Made by a program: the position numbers and the translations under genes. This document shows, one piece after another, positions 1 to 12,710 of a stretch of DNA of 64,000 nt (positions are counted from its first letter, which is position 1; every line of letters starts with the position of its first letter). The DNA is from Pedobacter sp. AJM (GTDB taxonomy: Bacteria > Bacteroidota > Bacteroidia > Sphingobacteriales > Sphingobacteriaceae), in assembly GCF_002197755.1 (NCBI RefSeq), contig NZ_NHOT01000003.1, positions 806,001 to 870,000 of the forward strand, written 5' to 3'. The notes below the pieces were generated by a model that was not told the origin of the DNA, did no database searches, and saw only the letters and a list, made by a program, of their open reading frames with translations.

Positions 1-2205
<2,205 letters not shown>

Positions 2206-2613
2206 CTACTTATACGCCTTTTGCGCCGTATAGTATGCTTTTTTGCTCTTGTTATGATGTCTCATACCTAATTTCTGCTTGCGCTTCGTTAAGCGAGCAC
2301 AAACACAACAGTCGCCTATTGTTGTTTGCTCTTCTTTTTTAACTTCTTCCAATATGTCAAAGAACTTTACTGAGGCTGATGGACGAAGGTATAAAGGTAT
2401 AGGGTGTCATGTGCCCCAACCTAAGCCTCGTTTCAGCTTCGTTAGTTAAAAACTGCGGTCTCGAACCGTTTCATACTTTTTCTCGTATGTGCCCCATGGC
2501 GTTTTCTTCTTGTCTTAATCTTTATGTCAATGTAGATTACCGATCCCGGTAATAAGGTATTCCTGTTTTTTAAAAGCTTTCTGCTTTGGTCTTTAAGCTT
2601 TACAGCTCTAAAG
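2206..2613 (-). other. 23S leader / tRNA-Ala to 23S spacer
   Basis: This is transcribed spacer of the rRNA operon, about 400 nt. No gene is supported in it; the short open frames have no recognisable protein. It contains a boxA-like sequence near 2352-2367 (listed separately) and short AAAG-rich near-repeats around 2570-2605 resembling those near 3020-3058 in the other spacer. It presumably contains processing signals, which cannot be resolved by eye. Confidence 0.8.
2352..2367 (-). promoter_or_regulatory. boxA-like antitermination element before 23S
   Basis: The minus strand reads AGTTCTTTGACATATT, close to the boxA-type element often found ahead of 16S and 23S genes in Bacteroidota rRNA operons and thought to recruit NusB/NusE. 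A related but diverged copy (AAGTTCTTAAAAGAGATGTC) lies in the 16S leader near 4781-4800. Assignment is by motif and position only. Confidence 0.45.
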
Positions 2614-2687
2614 TGGAGAATAACGGAGTCGAACCGTTGACCTCCTGCGTGCAAGGCAGGCGCTCTAGCCAGCTGAGCTAATCCCCC
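2614..2687 (-). tRNA. tRNA-Ala (anticodon TGC)
   Basis: The minus strand folds into a full cloverleaf of 74 nt. The acceptor arms GGGGGAT and ATTCTCC pair, with G-U pairs. The anticodon stem CCTGC/GCAGG encloses CTTGCAC, giving anticodon TGC, and the T arm is AACGG-TTCGACT-CCGTT. The discriminator is A and the next bases are CTT, so CCA is not encoded. It sits in the 16S-23S spacer after tRNA-Ile, the usual arrangement. Confidence 0.97.
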
Positions 2688-2768
2688 AGATTTATAGTCT
2701 TGAGTTTGGAGTCATTGGTTTGGAGTATTCATAACTCCCAACTCTATCCTCTTTACTCCCAACTTTAA

Positions 2769-2846
2769 TGGTAGTCCCGTCCAGATTTGAACTGGAGACC
2801 CCTACATTATCAGTGTAGTGCTCTAACCAGGCTGAGCTACGGGACT
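2769..2846 (-). tRNA. tRNA-Ile (anticodon GAT), CCA encoded
   Basis: The minus strand gives a cloverleaf with acceptor AGTCCCG/CGGGACT, anticodon stem CTACA/TGTAG enclosing CTGATAA (anticodon GAT), and T arm TCCAG-TTCAAAT-CTGGA. The mature body is 2772-2846 (75 nt) with discriminator A, followed directly by an encoded CCA at 2769-2771. It is co-transcribed between 16S and tRNA-Ala. Confidence 0.97.
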
Positions 2847-3116
2847 TCTTGATTTAAGGTCAGCTTCCGTATGCAGTATATAGTATCTTACCGCTACTGC
2901 TTATCCTTTGGCTTTCCCCATCTTGTCTTCCGTTGTGCTTACCGCTATAGCAGCCCACCGTTTTCCTCTGGGTGTTTCTTTTTTTCTCTTGTTTTTTTTA
3001 AAGTATCAGTATCAAGCAGCAAGGCCTTTAGCCTTTCAGCTTTAGTCTTTTTGCTTTAATCATATACCTTAATGTGAAATATCATGTTGCGAAAGCTGAG
3101 TAGGTGATGCTACTCC

Positions 3117-4639
<1,523 letters not shown>

Positions 4640-4964
4640 AAATGTTGTTGATTCTGACCAGTTTTAACTATTGTTAAAAATAGTCTTCTTTTGTTTTGTC
4701 TGTTAGACATCACCTTTAAAATAAAGCTACTTAATCATGTACTTCGACCAGTACTTCATTAAACCCGCTTTCGCTACATTGACATCTCTTTTAAGAACTT
4801 ATCAGGCTAATCCCTCACGGTCGCCCTTTTTATATATCTCCAGACTTCAGTTCGCTTAAGTCGTATTCGTCTTAGCTTGTTTTTCGTCTGTTTCAATCTC
4901 GTTTGATAATCATCATGACATCCGCCACCTGATTCTTTTTTCCCTTCCCTTTCGGTTGGGAGTG
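4640..4964 (-). other. rRNA operon leader
   Basis: This roughly 320-nt transcribed leader lies between the promoter nearest to 16S and the 16S 5' end. No protein gene is supported. It contains a diverged boxA-like stretch at about 4781-4800, so antitermination is plausible. Confidence 0.7.
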
Positions 4965-4995
4965 CAAAGGTAGAAATCTTTTCTGAACTTCCAAA
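4965..4995 (-). promoter_or_regulatory. rRNA promoter P3 (nearest to 16S)
   Basis: On the minus strand, TTTG (4992-4995) is followed after exactly 19 bp by TACCTTTG (4965-4972) and CA. This matches the Bacteroidota sigma-A consensus TTTG / TAnnTTTG. Initiation would be a few bases further left, about 320 nt before 16S. Confidence 0.88.
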
Positions 4996-5089
4996 TAAAA
5001 TAATTTTATTTTTTCATCCTTCTTTTCTTTCCAACCCTTCAATCTGCCAGTCCTTAAAACCAGCTCCCCGTTCCTTCCGAACCGGGCTG

Positions 5090-5120
5090 CAAAGGTAATG
5101 ATCTTTTCTACTTCCGCAAA
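5090..5120 (-). promoter_or_regulatory. rRNA promoter P2
   Basis: The minus strand has TTTG at 5117-5120 and TACCTTTG at 5090-5097, with the same 19-bp spacing. The bases after the box (CAGCCCGGTTCGGAAGG) resemble those after P1 (CATCCCGCTTCGGAGGAA), pointing to duplication of a promoter-plus-start-site module. Confidence 0.88.
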
Positions 5121-5210
5121 TTTTATTTGAAATAATTTCTGCTCCTTTTATCCCCCCTACTCATCATCAACACGCTTTTCAACCCTAGCCCTTTCCTCCG
5201 AAGCGGGATG

Positions 5211-5241
5211 CAAAGGTAGCAAAAAATCATACCCCCGCAAA
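5211..5241 (-). promoter_or_regulatory. rRNA promoter P1 (most upstream)
   Basis: The minus strand has TTTG at 5238-5241 and TACCTTTG at 5211-5218, again 19 bp apart. It is the third of three tandem promoters at about 120-bp intervals. Confidence 0.85.
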
Positions 5242-5562
5242 CCCATACCAACCCTTTCATTCCCCTAAAAACATAACCCGCTGTAAATCATCCATAAAAA
5301 ATTAAAATAAATAAAACATTTTTAAATCAGCAGTGTTTGCAAGGGCGGTTTTCAGGAAGAAAGACCAGATCAAGTTATATTAAACCATAGAGGCATAGAG
5401 AACATAGAGACGGTAATGGTGATTATTAAAGGAAAAATAAGACTGATATCCTATTAATAAGAGCAAAATATAATAAAGGATACTGTAATCAATAATGGCT
5501 CATCATTAAATAACACAGCCCCCCCCATACAACTTATCGCTATAAATTTATAAATTAGGGAT
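5242..5562. other. Intergenic region between rRNA promoters and comF
   Basis: This AT-rich divergent intergenic region has no convincing gene. It could hold upstream elements for the rRNA promoters on the minus strand and the comF promoter on the plus strand, but no TAnnTTTG box is clear on the plus strand. A run of eight C residues lies at 5519-5526, about 37 bases ahead of the comF start. Confidence 0.6.
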
Positions 5563-6261
5563 ATGCAAATGATCTCACACTGGGGAAGAGACTTAATCAG
5601 CCTGCTGTTCCCAAATCTTTGTAATGCCTGCGGCACAAGTTTGTTTCATAATGAGCAACTGATTTGCACCAAATGCCTGTATGACCTTCCCTTTACCGAT
5701 TATCATGTATACCAGGAAAACAGGGTAATGAAACAATTGTGGGGGAGAGTGCCCATACACGCAGCCATGGCTTTGCTATATTTCAGAAAAGGCGCAAAAG
5801 TACAACGGCTGATTCATCACTTAAAGTACAATAAAAAAACTGATGTCGGTATATTACTGGGCAATATGATCGGAGAAAGACTTAATTTAAGTTCGTCTTA
5901 TGCAGATATTGACTATATCGTTCCTGTTCCGCTGCATCAGCGTAAATTAAGATCCAGAGGCTATAACCAGAGCCATTTCATTGCAGCAGGGATCGCACAA
6001 GCCATGAACATTCCGCTGAATGAACAGATTTTAGTCCGCGTTGTTTCTACAGAAAGTCAGACCAGGAAAAACCGCTTCAGCAGGTATGAAAATATGAAAG
6101 CTGTTTTTAAAGTCGCCGAGCAGGAACCCATAAGGGGTAAACATATCTTACTGGTAGACGATGTGATCACGACCGGGGCTACTTTAGAATCCTGTGCAAA
6201 TGCTTTAATTCATAAGGGCGCACTAAAGATCAGTATTGCGGCGATAGCTTTTGCTGAATAA
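5563..6261 (+). CDS. ComF family phosphoribosyltransferase-like protein
   Basis: This 232-residue protein has the ComF layout: an N-terminal zinc-binding knuckle (C20-x2-C23 and C35-x2-C38), then a type I phosphoribosyltransferase domain. The PRPP-binding loop LLVDDVITTGAT sits at about 196-207. Family members are linked to uptake of DNA during competence (ComFC), though many bacteria carry the gene without known competence and the substrate is unsettled. Length is normal. The gene is single, divergent from the rRNA operon. The ATG at 5563 was used; an in-frame ATG two codons later is equally possible. Confidence 0.9.
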   Translation: MQMISHWGRDLISLLFPNLCNACGTSLFHNEQLICTKCLYDLPFTDYHVYQENRVMKQLWGRVPIHAAMALLYFRKGAKVQRLIHHLKYNKKTDVGILLGNMIGERLNLSSSYADIDYIVPVPLHQRKLRSRGYNQSHFIAAGIAQAMNIPLNEQILVRVVSTESQTRKNRFSRYENMKAVFKVAEQEPIRGKHILLVDDVITTGATLESCANALIHKGALKISIAAIAFAE

Positions 6262-6449
6262 TTTAATTATCAATATATATGAGTGATTAAAGGTAAGCAC
6301 ATCTTAATCAGAGAATTAGATAAACCATTAATACCTGATTAAAGGGATATAAATAGGTTAAATCATAAAAAGATAAACTTTTTTAATTTTTTTAAAACCA
6401 TTTAGCCTGTAATTGCGTTTATATATTTGAGAGCGTTAATTTAGATGGT

Positions 6450-6491
6450 AAGGGTCGATACTTCTTTTAGGATATCGGCCCTTTACTTTTT
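6450..6491 (+). terminator. Probable rho-independent terminator after comF
   Basis: An 11-bp stem pairs AAGGGTCGATA (6450-6460) with TATCGGCCCTT (6473-6483), with one G-U pair. It is followed on the plus strand by TACTTTTTC. It lies about 190 nt after comF, so it could end that transcript or belong to a small unannotated RNA. Confidence 0.55.
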
Positions 6492-6541
6492 CGCTAATTT
6501 TCAGAAGACCATTGCCAAGCATAATCAGGTTATCCAAATCC

Positions 6542-6591
6542 TTTAAATAAAAAGCGCTTTACAAGTGAATGCAAAGCGCTTTTTATTTAAA
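6542..6591. terminator. Strong bidirectional terminator (glyA end)
   Basis: A 19-bp perfect stem, core AAAAAGCGCTTT (6549-6560), pairs with AAAGCGCTTTTT (6573-6584) around a 12-nt loop. A/T runs lie on both sides, so it can act on either strand. It begins about 15 bases past the glyA stop codon on the minus strand and faces comF from the other side. Confidence 0.88.
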
Positions 6592-6606
6592 ATCTTTATT
6601 CTTATC

Positions 6607-7878
6607 CTATTTATATAGCGGGAATGCACTCACCAATTTAATCACTTCTTCCTTTACCGCATTTAAATTAGACGCATCTTCCGGGTTAGTTAAAACCTGA
6701 TCGATTAAATCTACTATTTTTTCCATTTCAGCTTCTTTTAACCCACGGGTAGTGATCGCAGCTGTACCTACGCGAATACCTGAAGTGACAAACGGAGATT
6801 TATCATCGAAGGGAACCATGTTTTTATTAACCGTGATTTCCGCTTTTTCTAAAGCGTTTTCCGCAACTTTACCTGTGATATTTTTATTTCTGAGATCGAT
6901 TAACATCAGGTGGTTATCGGTACCTCCAGAAATAATTCCATAACCTTTAGCCACAAAAGCTTTGGCCATGGCCTGCGCATTGGCTGCTACCTGTTTAATA
7001 TAAGCCCCGTACTCATCAGTCAAAGCCTCACCAAATGCAATGGCCTTTGCTGCGATGATGTGCTCTAAAGGCCCACCTTGTGTACCTGGGAAAACGGCCA
7101 TGTCCAGCAAATTGCTCATCATGCGGGTTTCGCCCTTTGGTGTTTTTAATCCCCATGGGTTTTCGAAATCCTTACCCATCATAATCATTCCACCACGGGG
7201 GCCACGTAATGTTTTGTGGGTAGTTGTGGTTACAATATGACAATGCGGCAATGGGTTTGCCAATAAACCTTTAGCAATTAAGCCAGCAGGATGAGAAATA
7301 TCTGCCAACACCAGGGCCCCAATTTGATCAGCAACCGAACGGATGAAAGCATAATCCCATTCACGAGAATAAGCAGAAGCGCCACAAATAATCAATTTCG
7401 GCTTTTCAGCTAAGGCCACTTCCTCTAATTTTTTATAATCGATTAACCCGGTCTCTTTTTCTACACCATAAAATAATGGCTGATAAAGTTTACCGGAGAA
7501 ATTCACAGGCGAACCATGGGTTAAATGTCCTCCATGAGACAGATCGAAACCTAAAATTTTATCACCTGCCTGCAATACAGCCAGCATTACTGCTGCATTG
7601 GCCTGTGCACCTGAGTGTGGCTGAACGTTAACCCACGCTGCACCAAACAATTCTTTTGCCCTATCAATCGCAATTTGCTCCACTACATCAACCACCTGGC
7701 AACCGCCATAATAGCGTTTCCCCGGCAGGCCTTCCGCATATTTATTGGTGAGTACTGAACCAGCAGCTTCCATTACCTGCTTGCTCACAAAGTTTTCTGA
7801 TGCAATAAGTTCTAAACCATGTTCCTGGCGGTTTAATTCCTTATCAATAAGTTCAAAGATTTTGGTGTCGCGTGTCAT
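6607..7878 (-). CDS. glyA: Serine hydroxymethyltransferase
   Basis: This 423-residue PLP enzyme interconverts serine plus tetrahydrofolate with glycine plus 5,10-methylene-THF, the main cytosolic source of one-carbon units. Family signatures are present throughout: SENF at 27-30, YAEG at 47-50, the YYGG motif near 56, [10 protein letters not shown] at 113-122, and the PLP-binding lysine K222 in [14 protein letters not shown]. Full length, and the start is supported by the family N-terminus. It is probably its own transcript, with a Bacteroidota -7 box ahead (7904-7911) and a strong terminator behind. Confidence 0.98.
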   Translation of the reverse strand: MTRDTKIFELIDKELNRQEHGLELIASENFVSKQVMEAAGSVLTNKYAEGLPGKRYYGGCQVVDVVEQIAIDRAKELFGAAWVNVQPHSGAQANAAVMLAVLQAGDKILGFDLSHGGHLTHGSPVNFSGKLYQPLFYGVEKETGLIDYKKLEEVALAEKPKLIICGASAYSREWDYAFIRSVADQIGALVLADISHPAGLIAKGLLANPLPHCHIVTTTTHKTLRGPRGGMIMMGKDFENPWGLKTPKGETRMMSNLLDMAVFPGTQGGPLEHIIAAKAIAFGEALTDEYGAYIKQVAANAQAMAKAFVAKGYGIISGGTDNHLMLIDLRNKNITGKVAENALEKAEITVNKNMVPFDDKSPFVTSGIRVGTAAITTRGLKEAEMEKIVDLIDQVLTNPEDASNLNAVKEEVIKLVSAFPLYK

Positions 7879-7903
7879 CCTGTATAGGTTTCTGTTTTTT
7901 TGG

Positions 7904-7911
7904 CAAAAGTA
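7904..7911 (-). promoter_or_regulatory. glyA: Candidate glyA promoter -7 box
   Basis: The minus strand reads TACTTTTG, matching TAnnTTTG, about 26 bases before the glyA ATG. No clean TTTG is seen 17-23 bp upstream, so only the -7 element is supported. Confidence 0.5.
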
Positions 7912-8200
7912 AGAAATTAATCCTTAACGCAGAGATGAATATGAGATAATTAGGGGATAAATGTTTAACCGAAAAAAACAGTAAAATCAACAGCATATCC
8001 ATGCAGCATGCCCGCACGTAGTACTAATGCCGGTAGACATAAAAAGTTAACCACCGAGAAAATAGAGGCAGGTACCAGGAAAAACAGGGTTTTGATTAAA
8101 ATCTTGTCATCATCAGTAAAGCAAAGCATAACGATCCTTAAAAACACATGCCAGATTGTGTCTTGCTATTTGATTTCTAAATCCTATTGCCTCTTTCCTT
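7912..8200. other. Intergenic region scpA / glyA
   Basis: The gap between the scpA and glyA coding regions is 322 bases in all (7879-8200). Apart from the glyA -7 box nothing convincing is seen. Short open frames on both strands here have no recognisable domain and no promoter or ribosome-site support. Confidence 0.5.
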
Positions 8201-8935
8201 TTACCTGATGCTAAAATTATTAAAACCACTTCCTATCGTAATCTCAACGAGTTGTTGCTGCAGCATTTCCAGAATAGCCAGGAAATTATAAACAAAATGA
8301 ACTTTATTTTCTGAATGCTTTAACACCAGGGCAAAATCGATTTGCTCATTGATGTTTAATAAATTGGCCATAAAATGTTTCTGCTGTTCAATGGTATAGG
8401 GATACTGTACCACTGTATGTTTAACCTCTTCACTACGCAGCTCATATTTTTGCATCTGCCGCTGATATACCGTAAGCAATTTATACAGATCAAGTGATAA
8501 CAATTCATCCTGATGGGCAGCATTTTCTGCCGCAAGTTGCAGGTCATACTCAATATTTCCCCTGCGTTCCTGTTTCATCCGTGCATCTTCCAAAAGCTTC
8601 ATTTCTTCCGCAGCAGATTTAAATTGCTTATAGGCAATCAATCGTGCAATCAGATCTTCTTCAGGATTCATTTCCGCTCCCGATTCATTCAAATCCATCC
8701 TGGGCAACAACATCCTGGATTTAATGCGCATCAGGGTGGCTGCCACCAGAATAAACTCACTGGCCACTTCTACATTTACGGCAAGCAGCTGATGGATATA
8801 AGCCAGAAAGTCGTTGGTGATCTTTGCAATCTCAACATCCTGGATGTTCAATTCATCACGTTCGATAAAGAATAATAACAGATCGAAGGGTCCTTCGAAT
8901 ACCGGAAGTTTTATTTCAAAAATCTCAGATTGCAT
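8201..8935 (-). CDS. scpA: Segregation and condensation protein A (kleisin)
   Basis: About 244 residues, of the ScpA kleisin family, which bridges the two heads of the SMC dimer and binds ScpB in chromosome condensation. The N-terminal signature KLPVFEGPFDLLLFFIERDE is near-canonical, followed by the helical middle region and a C-terminal winged-helix-like end. An ATG four codons upstream (8947) is possible, but a TATGTTTG promoter-like box at 8945-8952 overlaps it, so the second ATG at 8935 was preferred; the leader would then be only a few bases. scpB is not adjacent. Confidence 0.92.
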   Translation of the reverse strand: MQSEIFEIKLPVFEGPFDLLLFFIERDELNIQDVEIAKITNDFLAYIHQLLAVNVEVASEFILVAATLMRIKSRMLLPRMDLNESGAEMNPEEDLIARLIAYKQFKSAAEEMKLLEDARMKQERRGNIEYDLQLAAENAAHQDELLSLDLYKLLTVYQRQMQKYELRSEEVKHTVVQYPYTIEQQKHFMANLLNINEQIDFALVLKHSENKVHFVYNFLAILEMLQQQLVEITIGSGFNNFSIR

Positions 8936-8944
8936 TTGTAAAAA

Positions 8945-8952
8945 CAAACATA
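8945..8952 (-). promoter_or_regulatory. scpA: Candidate scpA -7 box
   Basis: The minus strand reads TATGTTTG, matching TAnnTTTG, only about 10 bases before the chosen scpA ATG. If real, the transcript would be nearly leaderless and the first in-frame ATG (8947) would not be translated. No good -33 TTTG is visible. Confidence 0.35.
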
Positions 8953-9097
8953 ATGATTTTTATATGAAAGCTTTAGCCCTGTATTTCATGTTTCTGAAAA
9001 TAAGCTGATCTGGCTTTCAGTGCATTGATTGATTTTTTACATGAATATTAGAACAAAAATACCTTACTTTGTATCTTGTTTCTACTAAAAAAATTGA

Positions 9098-11026
9098 ATG
9101 CAAGTTAAAGCTGGCCCCCTATTATCTAAAATTAACTATCCTGCTGATTTAAAGCAGTATGGTGAGTCTGACTTAGAACAAATCAGCCAGGAATTACGTC
9201 AGTATATTATTGACGTGGTAAGTGTAAATGGCGGGCACTTTGGTTCCAGCTTAGGTGTTGTTGAATTAACAGTAGCCCTGCACTATGCCTTAAATACCCC
9301 TTATGACAAGCTGGTATGGGATGTTGGACACCAGGCTTACGGACATAAAATCCTGACCGGCCGCCGGGAGTTGTTTCATACCAACAGAATTTACAAAGGC
9401 ATTAGCGGCTTCCCGAAAATTACCGAAAGTGAATATGATACTTTTGGTGTTGGCCACTCTTCTACCTCTATTTCTGCCGCTTTAGGCATGGCTGTGGCCT
9501 CACAGTTAAAAGGGGAAACCGACCGGCAGCATGTTGCGGTGATTGGTGATGGTGCCATGACGGCCGGCTTGGCCTTTGAAGGTTTAAACCATGCCGGAAT
9601 TGAAAACAGCAATGTACTGGTGATTTTAAACGACAACTGTATGTCTATCGATCCCAACGTTGGCGCATTGAAAGAGTATTTAACCAGCATCACCATTTCT
9701 AAATCTTATAACCGTTTTCGCGACGACATTTCAAATGTGCTCGCCGGCCTATCCAAGCTTGGTCCCAATGCACATAAATACGTAAAGAAAATTGAAAAAA
9801 GCATCAAAGGAACATTGCTGAAACAAAGCAATCTGTTTGAAGCTTTAAACTTCCGGTACTTTGGTCCGGTTGACGGGCATGATGTTACGCGTTTAGCACA
9901 AACCATCAAAGATTTATCGGCCATTCCGGGCCCTAAATTATTGCATTGCATTACCGTAAAAGGTAAGGGCTTTGCCCTTGCTGAAAAAGACCAGACCATC
10001 TGGCATGCACCAGGCCTGTTTGATAAAATTACCGGCGAAATTAAAAAAAGCGTACCAGATAAACCACAGCCTCCAAAATACCAGGATGTATTTGGCCATA
10101 CCATGGTTGAACTGGCCGGGGCGAATGATAAAATTGTGGGCATTACACCAGCTATGCCATCCGGCTCTTCCTTAAACATCATGATGAAGGCCATGCCCAA
10201 AAGGGCTTTTGATGTGGGCATTGCCGAACAGCATGCGGTCACTTTCTCTGCAGGTTTAGCTACCCAGGGATTGATTCCTTTCTGTAATATCTATTCCAGC
10301 TTTATGCAAAGGGCCTATGACCAGGTGATTCATGATGTGGCCATTCAGAAACTGAATGTGGTATTTTGCCTGGACCGGGCGGGCTTAGCCGGGGCAGATG
10401 GTGCCACGCATCATGGTGCTTATGATATCGCTTATATGCGTTGCATCCCCAACCTGGTGATTTCATCCCCGATGAATGAAGAAGAATTGCGCAACCTGAT
10501 GTTTACTGCCCAGCAGGAAAACATGGGGCCATTTGTAATCCGTTATCCGCGTGGCAATGGCGTCATGCCCGATTGGAAACGCCCGTTCAAAGCTTTGGAA
10601 ATTGGTAAAGGCCGTAAAATATGTGATGGTGAAGAAGTAGCTTTACTAACCATCGGGCATGTAGGTAATTTTGCCGTTGAAGCACGTTCAGAATTAAACA
10701 GCGAAGGCATTTATCCTGCGCATTACGATTTACGCTTTGTAAAACCCCTGGATGCTCAAATGCTGCACGAGGTTTTCTCTAAATACAAATACATCATCAC
10801 CGTGGAAGACGGTTCATTACCGGGTGGAGCAGGTGCGGCCATTTTAGAATTTATGGCAGACCATCAATATACCGCTACTGTCATTCGACTGGGCATCCCG
10901 GATCAGTTTATTGACCATGGCGAACAACCTGAATTATGGGCAGAATGTGGTTACGATAAAGAAGCCATTATTCAGGCCGTAAGAAAGGTTGCTGTAAAAA
11001 GAACCACGAATACGATGGCGGGATAA
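9098..11026 (+). CDS. dxs: 1-deoxy-D-xylulose-5-phosphate synthase
   Basis: This 642-residue thiamine-diphosphate enzyme condenses pyruvate and glyceraldehyde 3-phosphate to DXP, the first step of the MEP isoprenoid pathway. The N-terminal domain has the DVGHQAYGHKILTGRR signature and the ThDP/Mg motif GDGAMTAGL...NDN. The middle pyrimidine-binding domain carries GIAEQHAVTFSAGLA with the catalytic Glu. A transketolase C-terminal domain closes the protein. Length fits the family. A weak promoter-like TTACTTTG sits at 9064-9071. Its isoprenoid output also feeds undecaprenyl phosphate, the lipid carrier used by the downstream polysaccharide loci, but that link is general. Confidence 0.98.
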   Translation: MQVKAGPLLSKINYPADLKQYGESDLEQISQELRQYIIDVVSVNGGHFGSSLGVVELTVALHYALNTPYDKLVWDVGHQAYGHKILTGRRELFHTNRIYKGISGFPKITESEYDTFGVGHSSTSISAALGMAVASQLKGETDRQHVAVIGDGAMTAGLAFEGLNHAGIENSNVLVILNDNCMSIDPNVGALKEYLTSITISKSYNRFRDDISNVLAGLSKLGPNAHKYVKKIEKSIKGTLLKQSNLFEALNFRYFGPVDGHDVTRLAQTIKDLSAIPGPKLLHCITVKGKGFALAEKDQTIWHAPGLFDKITGEIKKSVPDKPQPPKYQDVFGHTMVELAGANDKIVGITPAMPSGSSLNIMMKAMPKRAFDVGIAEQHAVTFSAGLATQGLIPFCNIYSSFMQRAYDQVIHDVAIQKLNVVFCLDRAGLAGADGATHHGAYDIAYMRCIPNLVISSPMNEEELRNLMFTAQQENMGPFVIRYPRGNGVMPDWKRPFKALEIGKGRKICDGEEVALLTIGHVGNFAVEARSELNSEGIYPAHYDLRFVKPLDAQMLHEVFSKYKYIITVEDGSLPGGAGAAILEFMADHQYTATVIRLGIPDQFIDHGEQPELWAECGYDKEAIIQAVRKVAVKRTTNTMAG

Positions 11027-11055
11027 AAGACAAATTCCGGTGATATGAATAATAT

Positions 11056-11091
11056 AAAAAAGCTCGGGTTGTTACAACACCGAGCTTTTTT
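11056..11091. terminator. Bidirectional terminator between dxs and the sugar transferase gene
   Basis: AAAAAAGCTCGG (11056-11067) pairs with CCGAGCTTTTTT (11080-11091), and the inner GTTG/CAAC extends the stem with one bulged base. T runs follow on both strands. It serves convergent dxs (+) and the sugar transferase (-). Confidence 0.85.
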
Positions 11092-11112
11092 AAATTTTGA
11101 CATCTTTATAGA

Positions 11113-12504
11113 TTAAAAAGCGTTTTCTTCTCCCTTCACCATGTTAATCACGGTCATGAAAATGATCCTGACATCCAGTGCAGCCGTCCAGTGTTCCAGG
11201 TACCAGATATCGTGCTCTACCCTTTTAACCATTTTATAATCCTCTTTGGTTTCGCCTCGGTAACCATTGACCTGCGCCCATCCTGTGATCCCTGGCTTTA
11301 GAAAATGGCGCACCATAAACTGGTCTACAATACCTTTGTACTGCTCCGTATGGCTTAACATATGCGGGCGTGGACCAACCACACTCATATGCCCCATAAA
11401 TACGTTAAAAAACTGTGGCAACTCATCCAGGCTTGATTTCCTTAAGAACTTACCAATGGGCGTGATGCGGTCATCATTTTTACTGGCCTGTTTTTTATCG
11501 CTGTCTGCATTCATGCGCATGCTCCGGAATTTAAAGCAATAAAAAGGTTCATCATCCCGGCCACTTCTCAGTTGCTTAAACAATACCGGTCCTTTACTTT
11601 GTAATTTAATCAACAGTGCAATAATAGGATATAACCAGCTCAATACAAACAAAATTACCAGCCCGCTGAAAACCACATCAATCAGTCGCTTTTTGAAACG
11701 GTTGTGAATTTTTTCTAAAGGTTCTGAGCGAAGCGAAATCACTGGGAATTCATTTCCCAGATAACTTACCGTATAAGGCGACAATAAAGCCCCGCTGATA
11801 TCCGGAATAAACTTTAAGCGCACACACTGGCGTTCTGCTTCCTGGGTCAGGATCAGCATATCGCTCATCCGCTCTGGTGCTATCGTGACATAAATATCTT
11901 TGATCCCCTTTTCAATCGCCAGCTCAAACTGCTTGCCTACCGCATCACTTAACCGGCCATCCCGTTCCAGGTAATGCTCCGGTACATCCGGAATAAAACC
12001 ATGAAATTCAATGTATTTCTGTTTTTCAAAATAAGAAGCCAGTTGTTCCCCTGTGGCATTGTTTCCCATAATGGCTACTGACTTTACCCCCCTGAGGTGA
12101 TTAAATAACAGGAACTGAAAAGAAGTACCGATAAAACGATTAACCAGGAACAAAATACCTAAGGCACCATAGAATACCACGAGAAATGACCTGGAAAAAT
12201 CATTCTGTTTAGAAAAAAATAAATAAACGGAGAACAGGATTGCGTGCAGGAACACGCTTCTCCAGGTCCCCCTGTAAATGCGTTCAATACGCCTGGAACC
12301 ATATTCGGTATACAAACCAAAAGAAGTGGTGGAAACAATCCAAAGCAAGCTGCATACCACTACGTAATGCCACTGCAATTCAGAATCAACAACTTTGCCT
12401 AAATAACTGGTGAACTGATAAGAGAAGAAGTAAACGGCCAGTACCATCAGAAGGTCGGTGACTGGTAAGATGTATTTCAGGATGTAAAGGTAACGTGTTT
12501 GCAT
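11113..12504 (-). CDS. WcaJ/WbaP-like polyprenyl-phosphate sugar-1-phosphate transferase
   Basis: This 463-residue protein is an initiating (priming) transferase of the polyisoprenyl-phosphate hexose-1-phosphate family. The N-terminus has several membrane segments, followed by a Rossmann-like CoA_binding_3 region (about 140-250). The catalytic domain from about 273 has the usual membrane helix, KFRSMR (103 residues before the C-terminus region), SSLDELPQFFNV (358-368), VVGPRP and KPGITGWAQVNGYRG. It would load the first sugar phosphate of a repeat unit onto undecaprenyl phosphate. It lies just beyond the locus A operon terminator, with its own promoter. The sugar (glucose or galactose type) cannot be told from sequence. 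Confidence 0.93.
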   Translation of the reverse strand: MQTRYLYILKYILPVTDLLMVLAVYFFSYQFTSYLGKVVDSELQWHYVVVCSLLWIVSTTSFGLYTEYGSRRIERIYRGTWRSVFLHAILFSVYLFFSKQNDFSRSFLVVFYGALGILFLVNRFIGTSFQFLLFNHLRGVKSVAIMGNNATGEQLASYFEKQKYIEFHGFIPDVPEHYLERDGRLSDAVGKQFELAIEKGIKDIYVTIAPERMSDMLILTQEAERQCVRLKFIPDISGALLSPYTVSYLGNEFPVISLRSEPLEKIHNRFKKRLIDVVFSGLVILFVLSWLYPIIALLIKLQSKGPVLFKQLRSGRDDEPFYCFKFRSMRMNADSDKKQASKNDDRITPIGKFLRKSSLDELPQFFNVFMGHMSVVGPRPHMLSHTEQYKGIVDQFMVRHFLKPGITGWAQVNGYRGETKEDYKMVKRVEHDIWYLEHWTAALDVRIIFMTVINMVKGEENAF

Positions 12505-12553
12505 AAAAATTTGTGCGTTAACAATGAAGTGCTACAAATGTTTTTACCCATAG

Positions 12554-12582
12554 CAAAAATAATGCCCTAATATAAATTCAAT
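12554..12582 (-). promoter_or_regulatory. Candidate promoter of the sugar transferase gene
   Basis: On the minus strand ATTG (12579-12582) is followed after 17 bp by TATTTTTG (12554-12561), about 50 bases before the ATG. A second -7-like box, TAACTTTG, is at 12630-12637 without a good -33 element. Confidence 0.5.
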
Positions 12583-12710
12583 GTTAAGTTTTAACTTAAA
12601 ACCCGTTCACGAATATTTTTAGTTCACAGCAAAGTTACAATTTTTTACCTGGAATCACATGTAAAGTAGGATTGACCGATCATTTAGTCGAGCTATCTGC
12701 CTGCTATGTA

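Larger units (their letters stand above)
6262..6606. other. Convergent intergenic region comF / glyA
   Basis: No gene is supported in these 345 bases between the convergent comF and glyA. It holds two hairpins (6450-6483 and 6542-6591, listed separately), which fits termination from both sides. The rest is AT-rich with no recognisable motif. Confidence 0.6.

Noticed and set aside
7965..8208. Overlapping short open frames between scpA and glyA
   Set aside because: No recognisable domain, no promoter, and both strands open over the same bases.
9391..10242. Long minus-strand open frames (101 and 178 codons)
   Set aside because: They are shadows of dxs, which is clearly coding on the plus strand.
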